Shown one piece after another: positions 46,423 to 57,600 of a DNA stretch of 64,000 bases. A model generated the notes under the pieces. The model ran no database searches. It was not told where the DNA came from and was given only the letters and a program-made list of their open reading frames with translations. Positions within the stretch are counted from its first letter, which is position 1; each line of letters opens with the position of its first letter. This stretch comes from Streptomyces flavochromogenes (lineage in GTDB: Bacteria; Actinomycetota; Actinomycetes; Streptomycetales; Streptomycetaceae), in the NCBI RefSeq assembly GCF_000717595.1, contig NZ_JNZO01000011.1, positions 186,001-250,000 on the forward strand. Direction: 5' to 3'. Both the position numbers and the translations under genes were made by a program.

Positions 46423-47775
46423 CTAGCTGCGGTACGGGTTGAAGCCGCCGTAGTCCAAGTACTGCGGCGGCGCCCACACCTGGCCCGTCGCCCGCGCCGC
46501 GTACGTGAGGGCGGGGGAGGCGACCGCCCTGCGCTGCCACAGATGGTGCAGCAACTCCTGTTCCCTGGCCGGGAAGTCGGGTCCGGCCGTGCCGCGCCGG
46601 GCCCGGTCCCGGAGGAACGCCAGGGTCGTCGCGAAGGACTCGTACTCCCCCACGGCCCGCGCGGCCGGCGGCCCGTACGTACGGGCGGCGAACGCGCGGG
46701 CCAGCTGACGGGCGCGCATCGACGAGAGCGCGAGCGGCTCGGCGGGGGAGAGCCAGCCGGCCGCCGCGTACGCCGGGAGCTCGCCGGATATCGTGCGCAG
46801 CTCGCGCTGCCGGCTCCAGACCGCGAGCCAGGTCAGCAGGCCGAAGGCCGGGACCATCAGCGCCCCGTACACCGCGTAGAAGGTCAGCGGGCCGCCGAAG
46901 GTGGCCGAGCCGTTCCAGGCGGCGTGCAGGCCCATGGCCAGCAGCAGCCCGGCGAGCGGCAGCAGCACCCGGCGCAGGCGCTTGCCGCGCGGCGCGAGGG
47001 CCGCGAAGCCGAAGCCTATGCCGGTGAGCACGGTGAAGAGCGGATGCGCGAACGGAGACATGACGACCCGGACGAAGAAGGTCGCGGCGGTCACCGAGCC
47101 GAGGCCGGTGGAGCCGAACTCCTGGTCCTCGCCGAAGGCGTTGCCGAGGTAGAGGATGTTCTCGGTGAAGGCGAAGCCGGTCGCGGTGAACCCGGCGATC
47201 ACGACCCCGTCGACGAGCCCGCCGAAGTGCTTCCTGCGGAAGAGGAAGAGCAGCAGGATCGAAGCGGCCTTCGCGGTCTCCTCCACAACGGGCGCGACGA
47301 CGGTCGCGCCGAGGGTGTCCGCCGAGGTGGGATCGGCGGTGGCCGTCGCGATCCAGCGGACCGCGAAGGAGTTCGCCAGGATCGCGACGAGCGCGGCGGC
47401 GAAGGCGCCCCAGGCGAACGCGAAGAGCAGGTTCTTCCAGGGACCCGGCTCGACCCGGTCGAGCCACCGGAACGCCGCCATCAGCAAAGGTACGGGGAAC
47501 ACGGCGAGGCCCAGGCCGACGAGGAAGCCCTCGGTGCCGGTCTGCTCCCGGACCAGCCCGAGGATGAACAGCGCGCAGATCGCGAGCACGGTGACGAGGG
47601 CGACGGCCCGGACCAGCCGGCTGCGCCAGAAGTCCCGGCGGGGCCGGTAGCGCCACTGGGACCGGTCTGCGGCGGCCGGGAAGTCCGGCTCCTCGGTGTC
47701 CCGGTGGGGGACGGGAGCGGCGGCGGCTTCGGTGGGGACGGGGAAGGACACGTGAGCGACCCTAACGACCTCCAC
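46423..47775 (-). CDS. PrsW-family intramembrane metalloprotease
   Basis: 450 aa, about nine TM helices. PrsW motifs: VVAPVVEETAKAA (EExxK), GFAFTENILYLGNAF, VMSPFAHPLFT and GLHAAWNGSA. PrsW releases anti-sigma factors in Bacillus. A Gly/Pro/Arg C-terminal cytoplasmic domain ends DYGGFNPYRS. Start could be GTG 47775 or GTG 47751 (AGGG 8 nt before it); the latter is equally good. It follows trmB on the same strand by 40 bp, so co-transcription is likely. Confidence 0.85.
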   Translation of the reverse strand: MEVVRVAHVSFPVPTEAAAAPVPHRDTEEPDFPAAADRSQWRYRPRRDFWRSRLVRAVALVTVLAICALFILGLVREQTGTEGFLVGLGLAVFPVPLLMAAFRWLDRVEPGPWKNLLFAFAWGAFAAALVAILANSFAVRWIATATADPTSADTLGATVVAPVVEETAKAASILLLFLFRRKHFGGLVDGVVIAGFTATGFAFTENILYLGNAFGEDQEFGSTGLGSVTAATFFVRVVMSPFAHPLFTVLTGIGFGFAALAPRGKRLRRVLLPLAGLLLAMGLHAAWNGSATFGGPLTFYAVYGALMVPAFGLLTWLAVWSRQRELRTISGELPAYAAAGWLSPAEPLALSSMRARQLARAFAARTYGPPAARAVGEYESFATTLAFLRDRARRGTAGPDFPAREQELLHHLWQRRAVASPALTYAARATGQVWAPPQYLDYGGFNPYRS

Positions 47776-47815
47776 CGACAGCCGGAAAAGGGTTAAGCCC
47801 CTTTGATTCCCGGGG

Positions 47816-48619
47816 TCACTTCCTCCGGAAGAGGAGATCGTTCACGACGTGGCCCTTGTCGAGCCCCTGCCCCTCGAAGCGGGTGAGCGGCCGGAAGTCG
47901 GGCCGCGGCGAGAAACCGCCGTCGGCCTGGGTGTTCTCGAAGTCGGGGTGCGCGGAGAGTACCTCCAGCATCTGCTCGGCGTACGACTCCCAGTCGGTGG
48001 CGCAGTGCAGCACGCCGCCGGGCTTGAGCCGGGTCGCGAGGAGGCTGAGGAACTCGGGCTGGATGAGGCGCCGCTTGTGGTGGCGGGCCTTGGGCCACGG
48101 GTCCGGGAAGTAGACGCGGCAGCCGTCGAGGGAGTCCTTGTCGAGCATCTCGCGGAGCAGGATGATCGCGTCGCCGTTGGCGACCCGGACGTTGGTCAGG
48201 CCGTTCCGGTCGGCGAGGCCGAGGAGGTTGCCCTGGCCGGGGGTGTGGACGTCGACGGCGAGGATGCCGGTGCCGGGGTCGGCGGCGGCCATCTGCGCGG
48301 TCGCCTCGCCCATGCCGAAGCCGATCTCGAGGACGACGGGGAGCCCGTCGAACATCTCGCCGAGGTCGATGACCTGCTTGCCGTCGATGTCGAGACCCCA
48401 GTCGGGCCATCGCTTCAGCAGGGCCTCGGCCTGACCGGCGGTGACGCGACTGCGCCGCGGCTGGAAGCTGCGGATCCGCCGCTCGTGATGAGACCCGGCG
48501 GGATCGGGCAGGGGGCCCTCACCGGGCGCGAACCGCTGACTGCCCCGCTGCGAGACGGGCCGTACGGACTCGGCGGGGTCGGCGAGGGGGCGCGCGATGT
48601 TCTCTGGCTGCTCAGACAC
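47816..48619 (-). CDS. trmB: tRNA (guanine-N7-)-methyltransferase
   Basis: 267 aa, SAM-dependent methylation of G46 in tRNA. LEIGFGMGEAT is the SAM loop, and the RVYFPDPWPKARHHKRRLIQ motif is diagnostic. It has an N-terminal extension rich in Pro/Arg (1-55). GTG 48619. Confidence 0.95.
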   Translation of the reverse strand: MSEQPENIARPLADPAESVRPVSQRGSQRFAPGEGPLPDPAGSHHERRIRSFQPRRSRVTAGQAEALLKRWPDWGLDIDGKQVIDLGEMFDGLPVVLEIGFGMGEATAQMAAADPGTGILAVDVHTPGQGNLLGLADRNGLTNVRVANGDAIILLREMLDKDSLDGCRVYFPDPWPKARHHKRRLIQPEFLSLLATRLKPGGVLHCATDWESYAEQMLEVLSAHPDFENTQADGGFSPRPDFRPLTRFEGQGLDKGHVVNDLLFRRK

Positions 48620-48662
48620 AATGCCCCGATTCTACGGCGAACCCCGCGCCCCGGGCGATGGG

Positions 48663-49847
48663 CTACAGCCGGGCCAGCGCCCTCCCCGCCACCTCCCGCC
48701 CGATCGGCAGCGACGCCGTCGCCGCGGGCGAAGGCGCGTTCAGGACGTGGACCGTCCGCGGCGCCTCGCGGATCAGGAAGTCGTCGACCAGCGTCCCGTC
48801 CCGCAGCACCGCCTGCGCCCGCACTCCCGCGTCCGCCCGCCGAAGGTCGGACTCCGACACCACCGGCAGCAGCCGCCGCACCGCCTCCGTGAACGCCCGC
48901 TTCGACACCGACCGCCGCAGCTCACCGGCGCCGTACCGCCAGTGCGCCCGGGCGATCGCCCACGACCCGGGCCACGCGAGCGTGCCGGCCAGCTCGCGCG
49001 GGCGGACGACGGACCAGCCGTACCCCTCCCGGGCGAGCGCCGGGACCGCGTTCGGCCCGATGTGGACGCCGCCGTCGATGCCACGCGTCAGATGCACCCC
49101 GAGGAAGGGGAAGGCCGGGTCCGGCACCGGATAGACGAGACCGCGCACGAGCGAGGGGTCCCGGAGCTCGTAGTACTCGCCCCGGAAGGGCACGATCCGC
49201 ATGCCTGGATCGTCGCCCGCGAGCCGCGCGATCCGGTCGCAGTGCAGCCCCGCGCAGTTGACCAGGACCCGTGCCCGCACCACCCGGCCGTCCGCCGTCC
49301 GGACGGCGACCCCCCAGGACCGCCGGTCGATGACGGTGACCTCCGCGCCGTACAGGATCCGGGCCCGGGAGGACTCGGCGAGCCGCCGGGACACCGCCCC
49401 GTAGTCGCAGATGCCGGTCGTGCCGACGTGGATCGCGGCCAGGCCCCGCACCCGGGGCTCGTACTCGCTGATCTGGGCGGGCCCGAGCTCGCGCACCGGG
49501 ATGCCGTTCTCCCTGCCGCGCTGGACGAGCGCGTGCAGCCGGGGCAGCTCCTCGCGCGCGGTGGCGACGACGAGCTTGCCCGTCACCTCGTACGGAATGT
49601 CCCACTCTGCGCAGAACTTGACCATTTCGGCCGCGCCCTCGACCGCGAACCGGGCCTTGAGTGACCCCGGCCGGTAGTAGATCCCGCTGTGGATCACCCC
49701 GCTGTTGCGCCCGGTCTGGTGGCTCGCGAGCGCGTGCTCCTTCTCCAGGACCGTGACCCGGGTGCCGGGAGCGGCGCGCGTCAGGGCGTACGCCGTCGAC
49801 AGACCGACGATCCCGCCGCCGATCACCAGCACGTCACAGTCAAACAC
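48663..49847 (-). CDS. lhgO: L-2-hydroxyglutarate oxidase
   Basis: 394 aa, FAD-dependent oxidase of the DAO family that removes L-2-hydroxyglutarate. VLVIGGGIVGLSTAYALT (FAD loop, about 6-23), GRNSGVIHSGIYYRPGSLKA and FRGEYYELRDP are typical. The GTG at 49847 has GGAGG 8 nt before it; the long open frame upstream is ignored. 43 bp before trmB on the same strand. Confidence 0.9.
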   Translation of the reverse strand: MFDCDVLVIGGGIVGLSTAYALTRAAPGTRVTVLEKEHALASHQTGRNSGVIHSGIYYRPGSLKARFAVEGAAEMVKFCAEWDIPYEVTGKLVVATAREELPRLHALVQRGRENGIPVRELGPAQISEYEPRVRGLAAIHVGTTGICDYGAVSRRLAESSRARILYGAEVTVIDRRSWGVAVRTADGRVVRARVLVNCAGLHCDRIARLAGDDPGMRIVPFRGEYYELRDPSLVRGLVYPVPDPAFPFLGVHLTRGIDGGVHIGPNAVPALAREGYGWSVVRPRELAGTLAWPGSWAIARAHWRYGAGELRRSVSKRAFTEAVRRLLPVVSESDLRRADAGVRAQAVLRDGTLVDDFLIREAPRTVHVLNAPSPAATASLPIGREVAGRALARL

Positions 49848-50000
49848 CAGCGCCACCTCCCACCCCCGATAGTGCACTGGCCCACTGACAATCCCGTGAA
49901 ACCTCGCGCGACGGCACGAGACGCAGGTCACCCCGACGCAGGGCATGCCGAAGCGGTTCGCGCCCCTCGCGTCGGGGGCGACGAGCGGCGCCCCCGCCCC

Positions 50001-51482
50001 TCACGCCGGTGCGACGAGCAGCGGCCTGGCCCGCTCCCGCAGTTCCATGACCCGGGGCTCGTCCCCGTACGGCTCCAGCCGGTGCAGCAGATCCCGTACG
50101 TACTCCGTCGTCCGCGCCGACGAGATCCGCCCCGCCACCTCCACCGCGCGCGTGCCCGCCGCGCAGGCCGCGTCCAGGTTGCCCGACTCCAGCTCGGCGA
50201 CGGCGGAGACCACGAGGCGCAGCCCGTGCGAGCGGACGAACTCCTCCGTCGGCCGCGAGAGCGCCTGCTCGGTGAAGCGTCGCACCTCGCGCGGCGCCTT
50301 CAGGTCGCTGTAGCACTCGGCGGCGTCGGCGCAGAACCGGTCGTACGAGTAGAAGCCCAGCCACGTCGGGTCGCCGTCGCCTTCGCGGGAGCGCTCCAGC
50401 CAGCCCTCGGCGGACTTGAGCGCCGCAGCCGCGGCGACCCCGTCACCGGCCTTCGCGTGCGCGCGTGCCTCGACGAGCCGGAAGAAGGACATGGTGCGGG
50501 CGGTGGCAAGGCCCCGGTTCCGCTCGAGCGCGGCCTGGGCGAGGTCGACGCCCTCGTCGGCGAAGCCCCGGTAGGTGGCCTGGAGGGACATCGAGGCGAG
50601 GACGTAGCCCCCGAGGGGTACGTCGGCGGCGGCGCGGGCGAGCCGCAGTGCCTGGATGTAGTAGCGCTGGGCGGCCTCCTGCTGCCCGGTGTCGAAGGCC
50701 ATCCAGCCGGCGAGCCGGGTGAGCTCGGCGGTCGCGCCGAAGAGGGCTCGGCCGACCTCGTCGGAGTACGAGGCGAGCAGCAGCGGGGCCGCGTCCACGC
50801 GTAAGCACTCGGGGACCATGGACGAACGCCAGTCCCCGCCGCCGTACTTGGAGTCCCAGCGGCGCGCGTCCTCGGCGGCCTCGCGGAGTTTGGCGACGTC
50901 GCTGTGCCCCACGCGCACGTGCTCGGTGGCGGCCGAGGCGGTCGCCGCGCCGCCCGTGGCGCCCCCGCCCCCGCCCGTGATTCCGGCCCCCGGCGGGCGC
51001 GGCGCCTCGCGCTCCACCGACGGGTCGGCCGGGGTTATCAGCCAGCGGGACGCGGGCGTCGCGTACGCGCTCACCGCGAAGGAGCCGGCGAGCGACTGCC
51101 AGATCCCGCCACCGCCGGCCCGCCGCCCGGCGAGATCGAGCCGGTACAGGTCGGTCGCGGAGCGCACCGCCTCGCCCACGTCGCGCGGGAACGCGAGGCC
51201 CACCTCGGGCGCGGGGTCGGCGTCGGCGAGCCCGATCTCGTGCAGCGGCACGGGCCGGCCGAGCTTCTGCCCGATCGCGGCGGCGATCAGGTGCGGCGCG
51301 GCGCCCTGCGGCACCATGCCCTTCGACACCCACCGGGCGACCGAGGTCTTGTCGTATCGAAGCGTCAGGCCCCGTTGCGCACCGAGGTCGTTGACGCGCC
51401 GGGCCAGCCCGGCGTTGCTGATTCCCGCGAGGGCGAGAACCGTGCCGAGCTTTTCGTTCGGCCCGCGTTGCTCCCTGGACAT
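50001..51482 (-). CDS. NsdA-like TPR regulator with a TTA codon
   Basis: 493 aa; an N-terminal HTH-like region (about 10-70: [40 protein letters not shown]) and a C-terminal TPR array (from about 260). It resembles NsdA/sporulation-associated Streptomyces proteins that repress antibiotic production. Codon 227 (minus strand 50804-50802) is TTA, the only one I found in the window, so translation should need the bldA tRNA and be confined to late growth. A Gly/Ala-rich linker (165-185) sits between the halves. ATG 51482. Confidence 0.82.
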   Translation of the reverse strand: MSREQRGPNEKLGTVLALAGISNAGLARRVNDLGAQRGLTLRYDKTSVARWVSKGMVPQGAAPHLIAAAIGQKLGRPVPLHEIGLADADPAPEVGLAFPRDVGEAVRSATDLYRLDLAGRRAGGGGIWQSLAGSFAVSAYATPASRWLITPADPSVEREAPRPPGAGITGGGGGATGGAATASAATEHVRVGHSDVAKLREAAEDARRWDSKYGGGDWRSSMVPECLRVDAAPLLLASYSDEVGRALFGATAELTRLAGWMAFDTGQQEAAQRYYIQALRLARAAADVPLGGYVLASMSLQATYRGFADEGVDLAQAALERNRGLATARTMSFFRLVEARAHAKAGDGVAAAAALKSAEGWLERSREGDGDPTWLGFYSYDRFCADAAECYSDLKAPREVRRFTEQALSRPTEEFVRSHGLRLVVSAVAELESGNLDAACAAGTRAVEVAGRISSARTTEYVRDLLHRLEPYGDEPRVMELRERARPLLVAPA

Positions 51483-52051
51483 GACGCCACCCCTCGACAA
51501 CCCAGACGGCCGCCACGACGCCGGGCATAGGCGTGCGGCATTCGTAAACACAGCGTAGTTCGCCGCATCCCTACCGTTAAGGGGCGGTGTTCCGTATGGC
51601 GAGATTGTTGTGTGAAAGGCCGACAGCCGGGCCGGGCGGACCGCCTCGTGCTCCCGCCGTGTGGCCGTGCGCCCGGCCGTGCGCTCTCTCGGCATGGCCG
51701 GGGGAGCGCTTCCATGAGTAGCGCGTGGGTCGGCCCGCTCGGCCGGGAAGGTGTCCCGGACCAGTGGGCTGGGGGATACCGCCGCCCCATTCCCCGCGGG
51801 CGGCGGACGGCGCCGGGAGGCGGGAGCGCCTCCCGGGCTGCCGGTGGCCGGTGTGAAGCGGTGTGCGTGGGCAGGTGCCCCGGACGCTTCTCGCCCCACC
51901 GCGGAGGGGCGATATTTGGCCGAATGACGCCGGTGTTCAACTGGCCCATGCCAGGGGCGCATTCGGCTTTCGCGTGCGTGCACCCGGACTCCGCCCCGTG
52001 CGCCGTTGTCGTGGCAGCATGTCTCCCACCGAAACGGATGTGGAGGCGCCG
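51483..52051. promoter_or_regulatory. Divergent control region, 569 bp
   Basis: Between the NsdA-like and asparagine-synthetase-like genes. A perfect 9-bp hairpin CGGGAGGCG/CGCCTCCCG lies at 51814-51835. AT-rich patches around 51555-51610 look promoter-like on the minus side. Open frames here do not look coding. Confidence 0.5.
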
Positions 52052-54277
52052 ATGCGATGGCTGGTGGGCTGGAGCAGTGTCGCCGCGGGCTTCGCAACGA
52101 CGGCCGCGGCCCGGGCGGGCTCGGTGAGCGGCTCGTACGGCGGCGGATACGGCTCCGGCCCGGGTGCCGGGTACGTCTCGGGATCCGGTTCGGGATCAGG
52201 CGCCGGCCACGGCTCCGGCTACGGCCACGCGGCAGCCACCGAGGGGCGCACGGTGCAACCGGTCGGCGCACAACTCCTCTGGGGCGACCCCGATCCGCTG
52301 TGGGCGGTCGGCGACTGGCGCCCCGACGAGGTGCGGGTCGTGGCCGTCGACGACCACACCCGTCTCGCCGTCCTCGGCTGTTGCGCCGCGAGCGACGAGG
52401 AACTGCGGATCGGCCTGCTCACCGCGCGCGGGGGCGCGTTGCGGCACCTCACGGCATGGCCCGGCAGCTACACCGCGGTCGTCAAGGCCGGCCGCCGGGT
52501 CACCGTCACCGGTGATCTCGCGGGTGCCCGGCCCGTCTTCCACACCGCGTGGGCCGGCGGCACCGCCTTCGCCACCGCCGCCCTCCCGCTCGCCGACCTG
52601 GTCGAGGCCCAGCTCGACATCGGCCATCTCGCGGCGCTGCTCGCCTGCCCGGAGACCCCGGAGGCGCTGCGCGACTCCACCCCGTACGAAGGGGTCCGGC
52701 GGGTTCCCCCCGGCCACGCGCTGATCCTGCGGGAGGGCTCGCGCGAGATCGCGGGGTACGAGCAGGTCGCCTCGCTCGCGGTCGCGGCGGCCGAGGCCGA
52801 CCCCCGGCAGGCCGTCGAGGGGGTCAAGGACGCCCTGATCGAAGCCGTGCGCGCGCGGCTCACCGCCCCGCGGCACGCCCCCGAGGCGCCGCTGCCCGAC
52901 CCGGGCCCGGTGCCCGGCATGGGGCCGGCCGACCGGCGCGCGGCCCGGGGCGCGGGCCCGGCGCCCGGCATCGGCGCCGACCTGTCGGGCGGCAGCGCCT
53001 CCGGCACGCTCGCGCTGCTCGCGGCGGGCCTCCCCGGGGTCCCCGGCACGATCACCGGGCAGGGCACCGGCGCGGGGGAGCGGCTGCTCGCCGTCACCTT
53101 CAACGACCTGGCCACGCGCGCGGGTTCCGACCGGGAGGACGAGCTGAAGCGGGCCGGGACGATAGCGGCCGACCCGCGCCTGCACCACGTGGTCGTCGCG
53201 GGCGGCGAGGAGGCGCTCCCGTACGCCGCCCTGGACGGGCCGCTCACGGACGAGCCGGGGCCTTCCCTCGTGACGGCCGAACGGCACCGGAGACGGCTCG
53301 CGGGCGGCAGTGCCGACCACTTCACCGGGATGGGCGCCAAGCAGGTCCTGGACGCCCACCCGGCGCGCCTCGCGGACCTCCTGATGGACCGCAGGCGCCG
53401 CTCGCTCGTGCGTCCGGTGACGGCGCTCGCGAAGGCCTCGGGGACATCGGCGGGCTCGCTCCTGGTGCCGCTGACGGTGTACCGGGCGGCGCGGAAGCTG
53501 GCCCGGACCCCGTACCGGACGGGTCTGGAGGCGGCCGCCCAGCGGGTCCTGGAGGCGAACCGCACGGCTCCGGACGGCTTCGGCCCCCTGGAGGCGTCCC
53601 TCTCGGCGCTCACCTGGTCCCGGCCGGGGCCCGCGGCACGCTGGCTGACGGGGGAGGCGCTGGCTGAAGTATCGGTTCGTCTGAACCGGGCGGCGACCCT
53701 GCCGACCTCCGTCCAGCGCCCGGGCGAAGCACGCGCGCGTGCCGCGCTCGCACGTGCGGCGGCCGACCACCGGGTCCTGGAACAGGCCGCGGAGATCCGC
53801 GGCCAGCGCCTGCACGCCCCCTTCCTCGACAACCAGGTCGTACGGGCCTGCCGCACCCTCCCGGAGTCGCTCCGGGTCCAGCCGGACGCCCGCGCGGGCG
53901 TCCTGCGCACGGTCCTGTCCGGCGCCGGCATCCACGACCTCCCCCCGGGCTGGGGCGCCCCCCACCCGGCGGTCCCGGCCGGCGCCACGCGCGCGGGCCT
54001 GCGCGCGGCCCTCCCGCACCTGATCGCTCTCTTCGACGCCCCGCTGCTCGCCGACGCGGGCCTGATCGAGGCACGCGTGGTCCGCGAGGCCCTCCGTGCG
54101 GCGGCCGACGGCGCACCCGTCCCTCTCGACGGCCTCGCCGACCTCGTCTCCACCGAACTCTGGCTCCGCCGCCTCATGTCCCGCAGGGGCTCCTGCTGGA
54201 CGGACACGACGTCTCCCCGCCCGCCCCGCGCGGTCCAGGGCCCGCTGATCCCCGCCTCGCGATCGCTCTCGGCGTGA
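52052..54277 (+). CDS. Asparagine-synthetase-like protein without catalytic motifs
   Basis: 741 aa. ATG 52052 has GGAGG at 5 nt spacing. The N-terminal half resembles the class II amidotransferase part but starts [14 protein letters not shown], with no Cys at position 2, so no glutaminase. The ATP-pyrophosphatase half has [17 protein letters not shown] (312-318) where SGGxDS is expected: the Asp is Ala. The domain order and the [14 protein letters not shown] and [13 protein letters not shown] [17 protein letters not shown] motifs still match Asn synthetase/lasso-peptide cyclases. A Gly/Ser-rich loop (30-65) is inserted early. A structural or regulatory paralogue is the best guess. Third-position GC is normal, so it is a real gene. 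Confidence 0.8.
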   Translation: MRWLVGWSSVAAGFATTAAARAGSVSGSYGGGYGSGPGAGYVSGSGSGSGAGHGSGYGHAAATEGRTVQPVGAQLLWGDPDPLWAVGDWRPDEVRVVAVDDHTRLAVLGCCAASDEELRIGLLTARGGALRHLTAWPGSYTAVVKAGRRVTVTGDLAGARPVFHTAWAGGTAFATAALPLADLVEAQLDIGHLAALLACPETPEALRDSTPYEGVRRVPPGHALILREGSREIAGYEQVASLAVAAAEADPRQAVEGVKDALIEAVRARLTAPRHAPEAPLPDPGPVPGMGPADRRAARGAGPAPGIGADLSGGSASGTLALLAAGLPGVPGTITGQGTGAGERLLAVTFNDLATRAGSDREDELKRAGTIAADPRLHHVVVAGGEEALPYAALDGPLTDEPGPSLVTAERHRRRLAGGSADHFTGMGAKQVLDAHPARLADLLMDRRRRSLVRPVTALAKASGTSAGSLLVPLTVYRAARKLARTPYRTGLEAAAQRVLEANRTAPDGFGPLEASLSALTWSRPGPAARWLTGEALAEVSVRLNRAATLPTSVQRPGEARARAALARAAADHRVLEQAAEIRGQRLHAPFLDNQVVRACRTLPESLRVQPDARAGVLRTVLSGAGIHDLPPGWGAPHPAVPAGATRAGLRAALPHLIALFDAPLLADAGLIEARVVREALRAAADGAPVPLDGLADLVSTELWLRRLMSRRGSCWTDTTSPRPPRAVQGPLIPASRSLSA

Positions 54278-54377
54278 GGGCCGTCTCCACAGCGGAACGC
54301 CCCCGCACGCCCGTTCGAGTGGACGCTCCCAGGACCGTGACCCGGCCCCCGCCCACCGCGGGCCGCGACCGCGTCAG

Positions 54378-54640
54378 AAGATCCGGGCCCATGCCCGCGC
54401 GGACATCCCCCTCCACCTGCCGATCGACCGCGGGACCGGCGAGGCGGTCGTGCGCACCGACTCCACCCGCTGACCGACCGCGGGACCGGCGAGGCCGTCG
54501 TGCGCACCGAGCCCTCCCGTGACGACTTCGCTCTCAAGTCCGTCCACAAGCTGGGGACACAGGTCCCGCTCCACGCCCCGCTCGGCTTCACCCTGGACAC
54601 CGCGGAGTTCCGACCGCCGCGACCCCAGGATCACCCCCGG
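54378..54640 (+). pseudogene. Uma2-like (DUF820) C-terminal remnant
   Basis: Plus-frame fragments read HARADIPLHLPIDRGTGEAV and, after a shift, DRGTGEAVVRTEPSRDDFAL, then VPLHAPLGFTLDTAEFRP. This looks like the last 70-80 residues of an Uma2-family endonuclease-like domain (PVYLLxDPxTG...PFGFxLDTAEF pattern). No start or N-terminal half is present. A 50-bp tandem duplication sits inside. The second-copy frame runs open into the AfsR-like start. Confidence 0.45.
54426..54525 (+). repeat. 50-bp tandem duplication
   Basis: GACCGCGGGACCGGCGAGGC starts both copies (54426 and 54476), and the match continues through GTCGTGCGCACCGA. The period of 50 shifts the frame. Confidence 0.8.
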
Positions 54641-54685
54641 GTAAACCCCGAGGCGTACGTCAGTGCCACCGGACACAATGAGCCG

Positions 54686-57600
54686 GTGCGGTATCTCATC
54701 CTCGGCACCACCGAGGCCCTCGGCCCCCGCGGCACCCCCCTCCCCCTCGGCGGCGCCCGGCTGCGCGCGCTCCTCGCCGCGCTCGCGCTGCGCGGCGGAC
54801 GCGCCGCGTCCGTCACCGAACTCGCCGACGACGTGTACGGGGACTCCCCGCCGCAGGACGCCCCCGCCGCCCTCCAGGCCCTCGTCGGCCGCCTCCGCCG
54901 GATCATCGGCAGCGACGCCGTGGCCTCCACCCCCGGCCCCGGCTACCGGCTCGTCGCCGCCCCCGAGGACATCGACCTGTACGTCTTCGAGCGCCGGGTC
55001 AAGGACGCGGGCGCCCACCTCGACGCCGGCGACCCGGAGCAGGCCGCGGCCGTCCTCCGCCCGGCCCTCGCTCTCTTCCGGGGGCCCGCCCTCGCCGACC
55101 TGTCCGACCCGGCCGGCGTCCGCCTTGAGGCACAGCGGCTCGCGGCGCTGCGGCAGCGCGTCGAGGCCGATCTCCGGCGGGGCGCCACCGACGGACTCGT
55201 ACCGGAGCTGACCGGGCTGACCACCACGTACCCGTACGACGAGGCCTTCCACGCCCAGCTCATCCGCGCCCTGCGGGCCGAGGGCCGGCACGCCGACGCC
55301 CTCGCCGCCTTCGAGTCGGCCCGCCGTACCCTCGCGGACGCCCTGGGCGCCGATCCCGGACCCGAGCTCGCCGCCCTCCACCGGGAACTCCTCACGGCGC
55401 CCCCGGGCCCTCCCCGCACCGGCGGCGACTGGGGGCCGCCCCCGCCCGCCCCCCTCCGGCCGACGCCGCCGGACCCGCGCCAGAGTCCCGGTACCGCGCG
55501 GGAGCCCCGCCCCGAGCCGCCCGCACCGGACCACCCGCGCCCCCTCACCGCCACCCCCGGCAACATCCGCCCCCGCCTCACCTCCTTCGTCGGCCGGGAG
55601 CCCGAGCTGGCCGCGATCCACGCCGATCTGGACCGCTTCCGGCTCGTCACGCTCACCGGCCCGGGCGGCTCCGGCAAGACACGGCTCGCCGAAGAGGCCG
55701 CTCTGAGGGTCCTCGCCCCGGCCGGCGCCCCTGACGCCTCAGACGGCCTCGACGGTCACTTCCCCGCCGCCTGGATCGCCGAACTCGCCCCGCTCGACGA
55801 CCCCGAGGCCGTCCCCGGCGCCGTCCTCTCCGCGCTCCGGCTCCGCGAGGTCCACCTGATCACCCGTGAGGGCGTGACCCTCCAGGACGACCCCACGGCC
55901 CATCTCGTCGAGCACCTCGCCCGCCGCCCCTTCCTCCTCGTCCTCGACAACTGCGAGCACGTGATCGACGCGGCCGCCGCCCTCGCCGAGACCCTCCTCA
56001 CCGACTGCCCGCAGCTCCGCATCCTCGCCACCAGCCGCGAACCCCTCGGCGTCCCGGGAGAGTCGGTCCGCCCCCTGGAGCCCCTGCCGCCGGACCCCGC
56101 GCACCGCCTGTTCGCCGAGCGCGCCCGCGCCGTACGCCCCGACGTCGACCTCACCCAGGGCGGCCGCGCGGCCGTCGACGAGATCTGCCGCCGCCTCGAC
56201 GGCCTGCCCCTCGCCATCGAACTGGCCGCCGCCCGCCTCCGGCTGCTCACCCCGCGCCAGATCGCCGACCGCCTCGACGACCGCTTCCGTCTCCTCACCT
56301 CCGGCTCCCGCACGGCCCTGCCCCGCCAGCAGACCCTCCGCGCGGTCGTCGACTGGTCCTGGGACCTGCTCGACCCCGAGGAGCGCACCCTGCTCCGCCA
56401 GGTCTCGGTCTTCGCCGGCGGCTGGGACCTCGCCGCCGCGGAGGCCCTCTCCCCGCGCGCGGCGGACCCGCTCGGCGCCCTGGTCGACAAGTCCCTCGTC
56501 GTCGCCACCCCTGTCGAGGGCGGCGAGATGCGCTACCGGCTCCTGGAGACCATCCACGAGTACGCGGCCGAGCGCGCCGCCGAGACCCCCGCGGTCCTCG
56601 CCGCCGCCGAGGCCGCCCACACCGCCCACTTCACGGCGCTCGCCGAGACGGCCGAGCCCAGACTCCGCTCGGCCGAGCAGCTCCCGTGGATCGAGCGGAT
56701 CGAGCGCGACCTGGACAACATCCGCGCCGCCCTGCACCGCGCCGTCGGCACCTCCCCCAAGCTCTCGGCCTCGCCCGAGCAGGGGGCACCCCCGCCCGAC
56801 GAGGCCGCCGCCCACCGCCTGGTCTTCGCCATGGGCTGGTTCTGGTGGCTGCGCAACTACCGCCCCGAGGGCGCGACCTGGGTCGACCGTACGGTGGCAC
56901 TCGGCGACGACCCGACCGACCCCGACGACCCCCGCTACTGGCCCCGTATGCGTCTGCGCATGCTGCAGTTCTTCCTGGAGGTCGAGAGCCGCACGCTGGG
57001 TGACTTCCAGGAACCGGAGGCGATCGCGCTCGCCCGCCGCGTACGGTCGGCGTTCGGCGAGCCGCCCGGCCCGGAGGGCGCCCGGTTCCCCGGCCTGCTC
57101 TGGCCGTTCACCGCGTACCTCACCGAGGAACCCGCCGTGGTCCGCGCCCTCCTCGACGAGGCCGTCGCCAACTGCCGCCGTCACGGCGGCGACTGGGAGG
57201 TCGGCGTCAGCCTCATGTTCCGTACGCACATGGTCGTCGACATGCCCGGCGGCATGCCCGGCATCGACGAGGACCTGGCCGAGCTCCGCCTCCTCGCCCG
57301 GAGCGTCGGCGACCGCTGGATGGGCGCCCAGATCGCGAGCGCGGTGGGCGAGGCCCACATGCTGCGCGGCCGCAGCGAGGAGGCCGGGGAGGCGTACGAG
57401 GAGGCCCTCCGGCTCGCCCGTGAGGTCGGCGCGCACGCCGAGTCCCCGTTCCTCCTCGCCCGGCTGGCCGAACTCGCTTACCAGACGGGGGACATGGAGG
57501 CCGCGGAGAAGGGTCTCGACGAGGCCTCCCGGGAGGCGGAGCGCTACGGCGTGCGGGACACCGGCGTGTTCGTCTGCTTCCTGCGGGCCGCCCTCGCCCT

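Noticed and set aside
51612-52127. 171-aa open frame in the divergent control region
   Set aside because: No ribosome site, no similarity, overlaps the certain start of the next gene.
52052-54277. Lasso-peptide cyclase
   Set aside because: No precursor, B1/B2 protease genes nearby, and the ATP loop lacks the catalytic Asp.
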